Shown: positions 35,739-46,700 of the stretch, piece by piece
Position numbering within the stretch: position 1 is the stretch's first letter
Layout: the number at the start of each line of letters is the position of its first letter
NCBI GenBank assembly: GCA_019279435.1
Contig: JAAALK010001900.1
Span: 102,605 to 166,604 of the forward strand
From: Zizania palustris
Lineage: Eukaryota > Streptophyta > Magnoliopsida > Poales > Poaceae
Direction of reading: 5' to 3'
DNA length: 64,000 bases
Notes under the pieces: generated by a model
Seen by the model: only the letters and a program-made list of their open reading frames with translations
What the model was told of the DNA's origin: nothing
Database searches by the model: none
Position numbers and translations under genes: made by a program

Positions 35739-36067
35739 CTGTAGATGGCGGCTAATTGTGGTCAAAAAGTCAAAGTGCCAAATTTGGCTAACTGTATAAG
35801 TCAAGTTCACTGTGAACTTGTTATCTGTAGATGGCGGCTAATTGTGGTCAGAAAGTCAAAGTGCCAAATTTGGCTAACTGTATAAGTCAAGTTCACTGTG
35901 AACTTGTTATCTGTAGATGGCGGCTAATTGTGGTCAGAAAGTCAAAGCGCCAAATTTGGCTAACTGTATAAGTCAAAGTCAAGTTCAGTGTGAACTTGTT
36001 ATGCTAATTGTGGTCATAAAGTCAAAGTGCCAACTTTGGCCAGCCGTATAAGTGAGCTTGCTATCTG
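35739..36067. repeat. 86-bp tandem repeat, about 3.7 copies, upstream of the P450
   Basis: Units start CTGTAGATGGCGGCTAATTG at 35739, 35825 and 35911; a fourth lacks its first dozen bases and starts at about 36003. Each contains GTCAAAGTGCCAAATTTGGC and a small palindrome AAGTTCACTGTGAACTT. The array ends about 24 bp before the P450 start codon, so it is the leader and core promoter. Confidence 0.95.
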
Positions 36068-36090
36068 TAGAGAGGGCAGGAGAGAAAGGA

Positions 36091-37506
36091 ATGGAGGGTG
36101 ACTTGTGGCTGCTGTGTGCTGCGCTGGCCGCCGCGGCAATCGTCTACTACCTCACCGGCGTGACGCGCCGACGATCGGGGCGGCTGCCTCCTGGACCTTG
36201 GCCGGTGCCGGTGGTCGGCAACGTGCTCAGCCTGCGGGGCAACATGCACCACGAGCTGGCGCGGATGGCGCGCCAGTACGGCCCCGTCATGACGCTGAAG
36301 CTGGGGCTCGTCACCGCCGTGGTCGTCTCCTCGCCGGACGCAGCGAGGGAGGCGTTCACCAAGCACGACCGGCGGCTCGCGGCAAGGGCGTTGCCGGACG
36401 CCAGCCGAGCGCGCGGGTTCTCCGAGCGGTCAATGATATGGCTGCCGAGCTCCGACCAGCGGTGGAAGACCCTGCGGGGAATCGTGGCCACGCACATGTT
36501 CTCCCCTCGGAGCCTCGCCGCAGCGCGCGGCGTCCGCGAGCGCAAGGTGCGCGACATCGTCGCTTACTTCGCCAGGCACGCCGGGAAGGAGATAGACGTC
36601 AGCCAGGTCGTGTACGGCGGCGTGACCAACCTCGTCTCCAGTGCATTCTTCTCTGTCAACGTGGTTGACGTCGGCTCGGAGTCAGCGCACGGGTTACGGG
36701 AGGCTGTGCAGGAAATTGTCCTAGCGATCGCGAAGCCGAACGTATCCGACCTCGTCCCGTTCCTCCGGCCGCTCGACTTGCAAGGTTGGCGTCGCTGGAC
36801 GACGAAGCGACTCGACAAGATCTTCGGCATCTTGGATGGCATAATCGACCGCCGTTTGGCCTCCGCCACGGCGGAGAAGCACGACGATTTCCTGGACTCC
36901 CTCCTCGAGCTCATGTCCGCCGGCAAGATCGCTCGCGACAACGTGAGAGCCATAATGTTCGACGCCTTCGGCGCCGGGACCGACACGATCGCCATCACAG
37001 TAGAGTGGGCGATGGCGGAGCTGCTCCGCAACCCGAGCGTGATGGCCAAGGTGCGCGCGGAGATGAAGGACGTTCTCGGCGGCGGCAAGGAAACCATGGA
37101 GGAGGACGATATGGAGAAGTTGCCGTACCTCCAGGCCGTCGTAAAGGAGGCTATGCGTCTGCACCCTGTGGCGCCGATACTACTGCCGCACCGGGCGGCG
37201 GAGGATGGCGTCGAGATTGGCGGCTACGCCGTGCCGAAGGGGTCGACGGTGATCTTCAACGCATGGGCTATCATGCGCGACCCAGCGGCGTGGGAGAGGC
37301 CGGACGAGTTCATGCCGGAGCGGTTCTTGCAGAGGGTGGAAAAGGCGGACTTCCGAGGGAAGGAGTACGACTTCATCCCGTTTGGGTCCGGCAGAAGGAT
37401 GTTACTGAGCGCTTTTCCACCGTCAATGTCGTCGTCCACCCACTCAAGGCCATCCCTCTATCTGTATCTGTATCTCTGTAGTCGGACGAGCTTCAAACTT
37501 ATTTGA
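36091..37506 (+). pseudogene. Cytochrome P450, CYP76-like, truncated at the haem loop
   Basis: Intronless, about 471 aa. Seen: an N-terminal membrane anchor; the proline hinge PPGPWPVPVVGN; the I-helix FGAGTDT; the K-helix ExxR in KEAMRLHP; and PERFL. The haem-binding loop begins normally as FIPFGSGRRM but the next residues are LLSAFPP in place of the expected C-P-G, and a stop follows after about 35 unrelated residues. The cysteine that ligates haem and the last 60 or so residues of the family are therefore absent, so a working monooxygenase is not expected. Sequence and clan resemble CYP76 (terpenoid and specialised metabolism). The Met at 36091 is preferred over 36052 because the anchor follows it directly. 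Confidence 0.87.
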
Positions 37507-40500
37507 AGTTTCATCGTTGTAACGCCCGTGTTAAAATAATTAAAAGTAAATATATTAATAATTAAAATAATATTTGGATTTTCATAAAATAATTCAGAAT
37601 TATGAAAAATTATTTTTCTAGAATTTTATACTTATTTTTCTTTTTTTTAAAAAAAAAAATTATTTCTCTCTTTAAGTTTTTTCTCTCGGGTAACGCGTAG
37701 AACTCATATGTCATCACCTTTCTCTCACCCTCCTCTCTTTTCTCTCTCTCCCACTCCCACCATGCACGAACAAACCTTCTCCCATGGCAACCGTCGGTCG
37801 TTCCGCTTCCCCCGTCGCTCACGTCGCGTCGAGGCCGCTCCCACGACGCCGGAACCGCCACCACCCTTGCGCACAAGTTTATTTGGCCGTTCCCTCTCTT
37901 CTCCATTCCGTTTTCCCCATTTTCCACCTCAGAGCTCTCCTTCCTCGCCGTAGCCGTGTCGTCATCGTCGTCCCCCAGTGAGAACTCCTCCCTTTTCCTT
38001 TCTCCCCCCTTGGGCTTGTCGTCGTCGCGCCGCCGCCGGCCACCGCCAGCGCGCTGTCATGATTCATACTTAAACTTCATGACAAATTCATACTTATCTA
38101 CAACAATGAGCATAAGCAATATCATGATTCAAAGTTCAAACAACCAAAATGCTTGTCATACTCACACTAATTCAGGTTGATGTAAGAACAATCAGTGTTA
38201 GTTGTAGCTAGTGAAACTGTGTAAGTTCCAAATAATATGGTCCCAGTTCAACTTGACAGACAGTGTTAAGTACAGAAGAAGAACAAAGATTGATAGGCAA
38301 TAGGTAAAAGAATACTCACCTTTAGATCTAGCAAAAAAGAATCACCAATAGCACATCACCCAAAGTTGTTTATCTTTTTGGCAAGGTGCAGCAAGCAGCA
38401 TAATTTTCTTTCTTCTGTATGCATGTGCGACGAAGGAAAAAAGACTGCAATTGCTTTCTATTCAGAAATAGGATGAGATGGGGTTGCTGTCAGGCACGAT
38501 GGCCAACGGGTTATCTCCTGGGAAATTTGAGGATTTGCCATTAAAAATTTTGCATAATTTGATTATTTGCCACTTGTATGGATGACAAGTGAGACCATCT
38601 GAGTGTATGATAGTGGGCCAAAGTGGCAAATAATCGAAGTCTATTTTTAAGAGTGGTAAATCATCAAATATTTCTCATCTCTCCTCTAGCCCTGGTCCTC
38701 CCCAGCACGTCGTCACCGACGTGGCCATGGTCACCGTTCGCGGCTCTGGCTTCTGATCCGGCGGCGGCGGCGACGCTGGCTGTTGCGGTGACCATGGCCG
38801 AGAACTCCCTGCTTATAGTCACGAAGAGCTCACTGGGGCAGTGATGCAGTGTCACTCCCGATGGAGCGGATCGACGTGTGCCTGCTCCCCGCCGTGGACT
38901 CCCACGACTCCCTACTCACTCGGCTCCGACGGTACGATGGCGGCGGGCTCAACGCGTGGATGTCCCGAAACTCCAACTCCTCCACCACCACCTCCTCCTG
39001 TTCACCCCTCTCCCTCTCCTCACCTCTTCCGTTGTTGATGACGATCTCTCGGCCGTCGCCGCTGCTTCCACTAGCCGCTGTTTGTTCACTCAACATGTGT
39101 CACTGCTTGCCGTGGGTGATGTCATCGCCGCCGCTAGTGCTCCGCGACCCACGGTGGTGAACGCCATGGGCGAGGGGGCGACGACAAGGTTACAACATAG
39201 GGATGGAGGAATTTCACGAAAAACCTGCTTTTTCTGATTTTAGTAAGGCCATGTTTCGTTCCTTTAGTCCAAAGACTAATGTTTAGTCTATGGACTAAAG
39301 TTTAGTCCATCACATGTTTGGTTTTATGGACTAAATCTCATAAATAGATTGAACAAAGACTATTTTACCCTTACAATAAGAGGCATGAGTTTTCCCAACA
39401 CACTTTAATGAGAGATAGAAGTGTACAAATCTTACTTTAGTCCAGTTTAGTCCATCTCATATGGACTTGAGGACTAAAGCCTTTAGTCCAAGTTTTAGTC
39501 CACTTGTTTGGGTGTTTTGGAACTAAAAGTGCATAAAAATAGTGGACTAAACTTTAGTCCATGGAACCAAACAGGACCTAAAATTCATAATTTTATCTTT
39601 TTCGTGTATAAAATCTCAGGGAAACGGGTTTTCATACGTAAAAAGCACAACTCAACAAAACGTACAGCGCGTGACCTCCACGCCAAGCCGAAACGGCCGA
39701 AGAATTAGCAAATTACCGGAAACGCAGGAGCTTTTCTACAAAAGTGTGACGTGGAGGGTTGAGGGAAGAGCAGATCAGGAAGGTTTAAAGTATAGAGATT
39801 ACACAGCTATATATAAGGCAAAAGAACTAAAACTTCTTTTATACCTGCCAGTGTCGCCGCGTCAGTGTTTTTTCTCTTCTTCCGGTTGTCTATGTAGAAT
39901 TTAGGATAACTGGTATCAGTGAATTCAAGTATGATTTACTGCAAAAATAGCGGTTGAAATTACATAGCACTTTTTTTGGCCAATTTGGGCCAGCTAAAAC
40001 GACAAACGTCAAACATTCAGATTTTTGGGTGTCAAACCTAGATAAATTTGTTCGAAGTATGCCTTTTTTATATTATTTTTCATGGACCTAATTACTTTGG
40101 TTATGTATATGATAAATATACTTCCTTGTGGAAGGTTTTTTTTCAGGATTTTTTTATTAAGTGTATCGGTTAATCTTTTAAAATAAAAACAATTTCAGCA
40201 TTTAGGGACGCCGCCAAACATCAACACCACATCAACCAAAACCATTCAGAATTTGAGCCAAAATTGATGAACCATTTTCTTGTTTAAAGAGAGTGTATAT
40301 CATTTTCAGAGATGGCAGGTTCACATGCACTATTAACTCTCAACTCTAACAAAAAGAAACAAATGATCGTCAACACTGAAGAATCCATCATTCTTGTCCA
40401 GGAAGCAACAGATGATCAGAAATAAAAGATCAATTATTGCAATCGCGAGAGATTAACGACACAAGCCAATTAGCAAACCACAAGTTGATCAAGCATTAGT

Positions 40501-40798
40501 CTTCAGTTCATGGCATGAATCCCCAGCAAGTGCACACAACCGGAAAACAGGAAACAAAGTTGACTCCATTACTCGACATTCTCTCCGTCAAGTATGCTGG
40601 TCCGACGGCAACGGAGAATCTAGTCAGATGTAAATACTATCTAACAGAGTTAGAACAAGCTACAATCATTTTACAGCATATACCATCACTGAGGGGACAT
40701 GAATTCACAGCTGAGTGCTAAAGATAGTACCAGGCTTTCCTCTTTAGCCTTTTGCATGTGCACAATAATAGTGCCACATTTATTTACTTCTGGAGAAG
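37507..40798. other. Intergenic region with a MITE and low-complexity DNA
   Basis: Contains a pyrimidine-rich stretch (37620-38060) and a patch at 38690-39190. Their short proline/serine-rich frames do not resemble known proteins. A Tourist-like MITE lies at 39247-39578. The right end should be the 3' untranslated region of the MBD gene. Confidence 0.55.
39247..39578. mobile_element. Tourist-like MITE
   Basis: Imperfect terminal inverted repeats: left GGCCATGTTTCGTTCCTTTA; the right end read inversely starts GGTCCTGTTTGGTTCC. Multiple internal TTTAGTCC/GGACTAAA words. Flanked by TAA on both sides, the target duplication of PIF/Harbinger (Tourist) elements. Confidence 0.85.
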
Positions 40799-43700
40799 TC
40801 ACTTGGGAGGAAACCAAGCACCATTGAATAGTTTATCTGATGGCTTCGGCACTGGGAGGCTGACATTGTCACCTTGTGTATGGTTTCGAGTATTATCAAA
40901 AGAGGAAGTGAAACAACTAGGTGAAGCAGACCAATTTGGTGATGGGAGTTCATTTAAGTCCTGTTGGTGAGGGAAGTATTCTTCGACAGCTGAAGTATCA
41001 TCGAGGACAGGGATGTCCCCTGTAAGGGTCTTGAATGCAAACTCAATGCATGGATCTGACCAGGAATTTCCAAACAGAGATGGCAGGACCAGCCCAGATG
41101 GATCAGCAGGTGCTGGCTGGGCAGGTGCTGGGGCTGGCACATCTTGGTATTCAACATTTAATGTGGACCTAGCAACAGGGTTTCTATCTATTTGCATGGA
41201 AATTGGTGGCTCCTGATTTTCAACATTTTTCCAAAAGCTTGTGACAGGTGCTTCATCTTCCAGCTCAGGAGCTAACGAGAAACCAGTTTGCAGGGTATGG
41301 TTTTCACCATAATTTGGCAACAAATAATTATCAGTGTTTTCCCCAATGGTCTGTGTTGGATTCACAGTTAAAGCTTGCATGAACTGTGGCTGATTGGTTG
41401 TGCTTTCCAGCATAGTTTGTATTTTGTTGGCAGTGCCAGTTTGTCTCAACTGGAATAGATTGGCAGTGTTGTCCTGACTAATCCGCATATGATTCACAGT
41501 ATCTGCTTGCCTTTGGTGAGACTGGTTGGTAATGTAATCTTGTGTAGCATGCATTTGAATCATAGCATCTTCTTGTCTTGATTGTAACTGATTGACTGTG
41601 TTTCCTATATTAGTTTGCAATTGATTTGCATGGCTCAGCGGTGACTGTGAGTGATCAGTAATGTAGTCTGGTGCAGCATGTATTTGAATGAAAGAGTCTG
41701 CTTGGCTCAACTGTAACTGGCTGACAGAATTTTCCTGATCTGCCTGTATTTGATACAGAGGGTCTGTTTGGCTAGACTGCAACTGACCAACAGAGTTTCC
41801 TTGATTAATATGCATTTCAGTCACAGTGGCTGCATTGTTCAGCTGCAACTGTGAGTGATTGGTATTGTATTCTTCGATAGTTTGTATTTGAGTGAAAGAG
41901 CCTACTTGGCTTGACTGTAACAGACTAATAGCATTTTGCTGATTTGTCCATATTTGATTAGTGAACGATTGGCTCAGCTGTGACTGATCAGTACTGTCTT
42001 CCTGCATAATTTGTATGTGATTAGCAGCGTCTGTTTGACTTGACTGTAACTGATAAGCAGTGCTCTCCTGGATAGCTTGCATTTGAACGGTATTCTCTGC
42101 TTGGTTCTGTCGTGACTGATCAGTAGAATTTTCTTTAATCGTATGTACCTCATTGACAAGATTTGCACTAGTAGGTTCATCTTCAGGCTTGGTATTTAAA
42201 TCATGAGTAATCTTCAGTGAAGCTAAGCGGGGCGATGTTCGGAGAGGCGTGGCAACCTTTTTTGCAGGTTTGGTTTTACACTTCTTGGGTTTCACCTCTG
42301 CATTTGGTTCTTTTCTTTTTCTTTTAACAGATTTGCTTCCCCTTGCAGCATCCTGTGAAGAGACTGGTGGAACATTGTGGTAATTCAAAGCATCAACTTT
42401 GTTGGCATATTTTTCTGTTGCTATCATCCCTTCCAACTCAGCCGTCATATTTTTGGTGTTGAGTCCTCTATATGGACTGAGCTGTTCCTCCCATGGCAGC
42501 ATGACACCTTCTGAAGTTAGCAGTTCACACTGAATAGCCTTATCGGCAGTGCCAGGCCTTGTAAGCTGCAATGATGTTGTCTGATTTTCACAAAATGATC
42601 TAATAAGTACAATTATTGGGAAAGGGGTTTTCTAACCCATCTTCAAAATAAAACTTTGACCACAAACTTCTATTTAAGTATACATGCAAAGTACAATAAA
42701 TTTAAATTATTGTGAATTTACTTTTCAGGGCAGATCTGGTTTCCATGTATCCAGTCTAAACAACAAGCATGACCAGAGGGAGTAGAATCCATGTAGTAGA
42801 ATTGAATTTAAAACGAATTTATACCGTTTTTTATGTGATGTCAGTGTAATTGAAAAGCCTGTTTCTCCGCACAGGTGGGAAAAAGAGCATTTTGTAATTT
42901 CTACGAGGAAGCAATCAGGATAAGAGCAGTTAGCACGTGGCAGGTGGCTGATGTGTGACCTTGAGGACACATAAAACAATTAGGACCGAACTCCAAAAAA
43001 TTTAACTAGAGTAAGAGTAGAGATGTTCAACTTGAGGTGTGTGTGGTAATTAGGATAGCTAACATTTATTCCTTTAATGTCCTGATGGAAGAAAGCATAT
43101 GTCCCAGTCACAGTCCCAGTAACTCGAAAGTCAAAACAAGAACTGAAAGGAACTCACATGAGATTGGTTTTCACTAGTATGAGGATCTTGAATAGTTCTC
43201 TTTTTTGGCCTCGTACTGCATTGAGATATGTCCCCTGATTTTACAAAACGCAATGCATCCTTCAGAGAGCGAAATTCATATCCACTGACTGGATCAATGT
43301 AGTACTGCAGAGATTAAAACAAGGCAAAAGTAAGTCTATGTAAGGTATTCTACAGCAATTCGGGAATGCCCTGAAGGCTTTCATTATGGTTACATGACCT
43401 AACAATGCAGTACTCATTATATAGTTGACAAGGGGCACACTCAATGTGTCACCGGCCGGAGAAGTACTATGGTTGGTAGGAACTAATCTTCTTAATTGAT
43501 AGAAAAACGAGGTAGTTGGTCGAGGCCCTGGACCTCGTCGTCACGGCGGCGGCGCAACAAGGAGGTAGGGGAATACAGGGATGGTCAAAGCCTAAACTGA
43601 ATAATCGACCACTAAACATCTATTGGGGTTGTTAGAGTGTGTGTGTGTGTGGGGCCCCCGGTGTGTGGGCCCCTCCTGTAAGGCTCCCCTTTTATCCTCC

Positions 43701-46700
43701 CAACCCAAGGGAGTGGAATCTATCCATCTATCTCTTCCTACATGGTATCAGAGCCTTAGGCTCCACCTTCCCTCCTCTTCTCTCCTGCCGCCGGCGCCGC
43801 CGTCGCCTCCATGGCCGGCGAGCCTCCTCCGGCGAGCACCACCTTCTCCTTCTACTCCTCCCCTTTTCGTGGGCTGGGTTCCGCCACCATGGTCGGATCC
43901 GCTCCTCTCCCGCTTGGATCCGCCGCCGGGGCGACCGGATCTGGCGCCACCGGCTTCCCCCCGCCGGGTTTCGCCGCCGCCGGCCTTCCCCCGTCCTGCC
44001 TCGACGCCGGCGCCCCTCTCCTGCCCGGATCCGCCGCCGGGGCGGCCGGATCTAGCGCCCCCGGCTTCCCCCCGCCGATTTTCGCCGCCGCCGAGCTCCC
44101 CCCGCCCTGCCTCGACGTCGGCGAGGTCGGCTCCGCCGCCGCCGGCCTCCCCCCGTGCTACTTCGCCGCCGCCCCGCCCGGACCCGACGCCGGGGCGGCC
44201 GGATCTGGCGCCCCCGGCCCTCCCCTGGCCCCTAGGGTGCCGCCCTCCTCCCCCCCGCCACGGCCATGCAGTGACCGACCATGGGGAGGGCCCTCCTTCT
44301 GCAACCGGCCTCACCGGCCTCCCCCGGGCCCCGGTGGCGCTGCCCCTGCCATGTCCTGGCCGACCCTGGGTGGGCCGCCGCCCCTCCTCCCCACCGCCGT
44401 GGCCTCGGGCTGGCTAGCCCCTCCGGATGTGGTGGCTGCCGACGCCGCCCTTGCCACTGCCAAGACTGCTGCCGCCGCTGCTCGGTGCGCGCGAGCGGGC
44501 AGCCGCCCTCGCTTGGGAGAATGCTCGCCAGACCGCTGATGCCTTGGCCCAGCATGTCGCTGAGGCCGAGCATCACCTCAGGGGTGTTGACCCCCACTGC
44601 CACCGCGGCTCCAGCTGTCGCCGCCGATCCGGATGCCGCACAGCTTCACGCCTAGGCGGTCGGTGTCCAGAACATCCGGGCGCTGGTGCCAGTCACCCTC
44701 GATCCCTCATCGTCCTCCTACGCACGCTGGCACGACCTGGTGCTCCTCACCCTCCAGCGCTATGCCCTGGATGACCACGTCCTCATCGACACTCCGGTGG
44801 TCGCCCAGGGGTCCGTTTTGGCGGCGCATGGACAACGTGGTGCTGTCATGGCTCCTTGGGTCCATCCCTGTCGAGCTCCAGGACATCGTGCGGGAACTTG
44901 GTGGCACCGCTCGGCAGGCCTGGGTTGCGATCGAGGGGCAGTTCCTTGGCAACCGCGAGGCTCGTGCTCTCCAGTTGGACGCTACCTTCCGCACCTTCGT
45001 CCAGGGGATCTCCCCATCTCGGAGTACTGTCGTCGCATGAAGGGAATGGCGGATTCTCTTCGTGACCTTGGCGAGCCTGTTGCGGACCGCACTCTTGTCC
45101 TCAACATCCTCCGCGGTCTTGGAGACAACTACGCCCATCTCCGGACATGGATCACGAGGACAGTGCCGTTCCCCTCCTTCCACAAGGTTCGTGATGACCT
45201 TGTCCTCGAGGAGCTGACCCGGGGACTCACCCCCCCTTCTACTACCGCGACTGCTCTCATCACCTCCGGCTCCAACCGACCGACCTCCCACCCACCGCAG
45301 TCACCGGCTCCCTCCCTTCTTGGTACCCCTACCGCCGGTTCCACCACTAGCGGGGGGGGGGGGCGTGGTGGCGATCGTCGTCACCGGGGAGGGGGGCGCT
45401 GTGGTGGTACAGGTCGCGCTCCGGCTCCTACCTCCGCCACACCAGCCCCTGCCGCCGGGAGTGCGCCCTGGCCATCCTTCTCCAACCCATGGACGGGTCG
45501 CATTTCCATGTGGTCGGGCCAGTTCACTCCTTAGCCTTCTACCCCACCTGCGGCCATGCTCACCGGGTGGCCGGTCCCGCCTGCTCCTTCGGCGTGGGGT
45601 CCGTGGTCCGGTGGGTGGGATCAGACGGCCCTCGCGCAGTCATTCAACACCATGGCGTTGACTCCGCCGGCCGCCACGGATTGGGTGGCCAACTCGGGTG
45701 CTTCCTTCCACACCACTCCCCATGATGGTATTATCTCCTCTCACCGCCCCCACCCATCTCACCCTTCTTCCATCATGGTTGGGAATGGCTCTTGCCTTCC
45801 GGTCACCTCCGTGGGTGATGCGACTCCTTGTGGGTCTTTTTGCCTGCAAAACATTCTTGTCGCTCCTGACATTGTTCACAACCTTCTTTCCATTCGTCAA
45901 TTCACCACTGATAATTCCTGTTCTGTTGAATTTGACTCTTTTGGTTTGACTGTGAAGGATATGGCCACCCGGCGTCCTCTTCTCCGCTGGGACAGCACTG
46001 GACCCCTCTACACGCTTCGTCTTCCACCTTCCGCTGCTCCACCTTCGTCCGCCCTTGCCGCCACAACGTCCACACTCTGGCACTGCCGGCTTGGTCATCC
46101 CGGTGTCGACATTTTGGCTCAGCTTTGTCGTAGCTCCTCTATTCCTTGTACTAGGGCCACTAGTGAGCACATTTGTCATGCGTGTCAATTAGGTCATCAT
46201 GTTCGCCTACCTTTTTCTATTTCTTCCTCACATGCTGTTCATGCGTTTGACCTTATTCACTGTGACTTGTGGACCTCTCCGATCATGAGTATTTCTGGTT
46301 ATAAATATTATCTGGTTGTTCTTGATGATTTTTCTCACTACTCATGGACGTTTCCTTTGCGGTCCAAGTCGGATGCCTTCCCCACGCTCACTCACTTCTT
46401 TGCTTGGGTCTCTACTCAATTTGGGGTTACTATCAAGGCCGTCCAATGTGATAATGGTCGTGAGTTTGACAACTCTGCTTCCCGGGCTTTCTTCCTCTCG
46501 AAGGGAGTCCAGTTGCGCATGTCCTGTCCCTATACCTCCCCTCAGAATGGCAAGGCTGAGCGCATGATTCGTACCACTAATAATGTTATGCGCTCCATGC
46601 TCTTTCAGGCTTCGGCTCCCGCTCGCTTCTGGGCTGAGAGCCTCCTTACTGCCACCTATGTGCTCAACCGCCTGCCTTCTAAGGCCACGAGCGCTCCCAC

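Noticed and set aside
35739..36067. Possible CRISPR-like array
   Set aside because: Units are contiguous 86-bp tandem copies without unique spacers, in a plant nuclear context.
37390..37506. Intron at the P450 haem loop that might restore the C-terminus
   Set aside because: No donor at FGSGRRM leads to a downstream exon with the expected C-P-G and C-terminal motifs within the next 3 kb.
37708..39240. Several Ser/Pro/Arg-rich short frames suggesting a gene
   Set aside because: No family resemblance, no splice logic and overlapping frames on both strands; looks like GC-rich intergenic DNA.
43748..44603. Large Pro/Gly-rich frames on both strands
   Set aside because: CCG-rich repetitive leader region of the second copia element; composition alone keeps the frames open.
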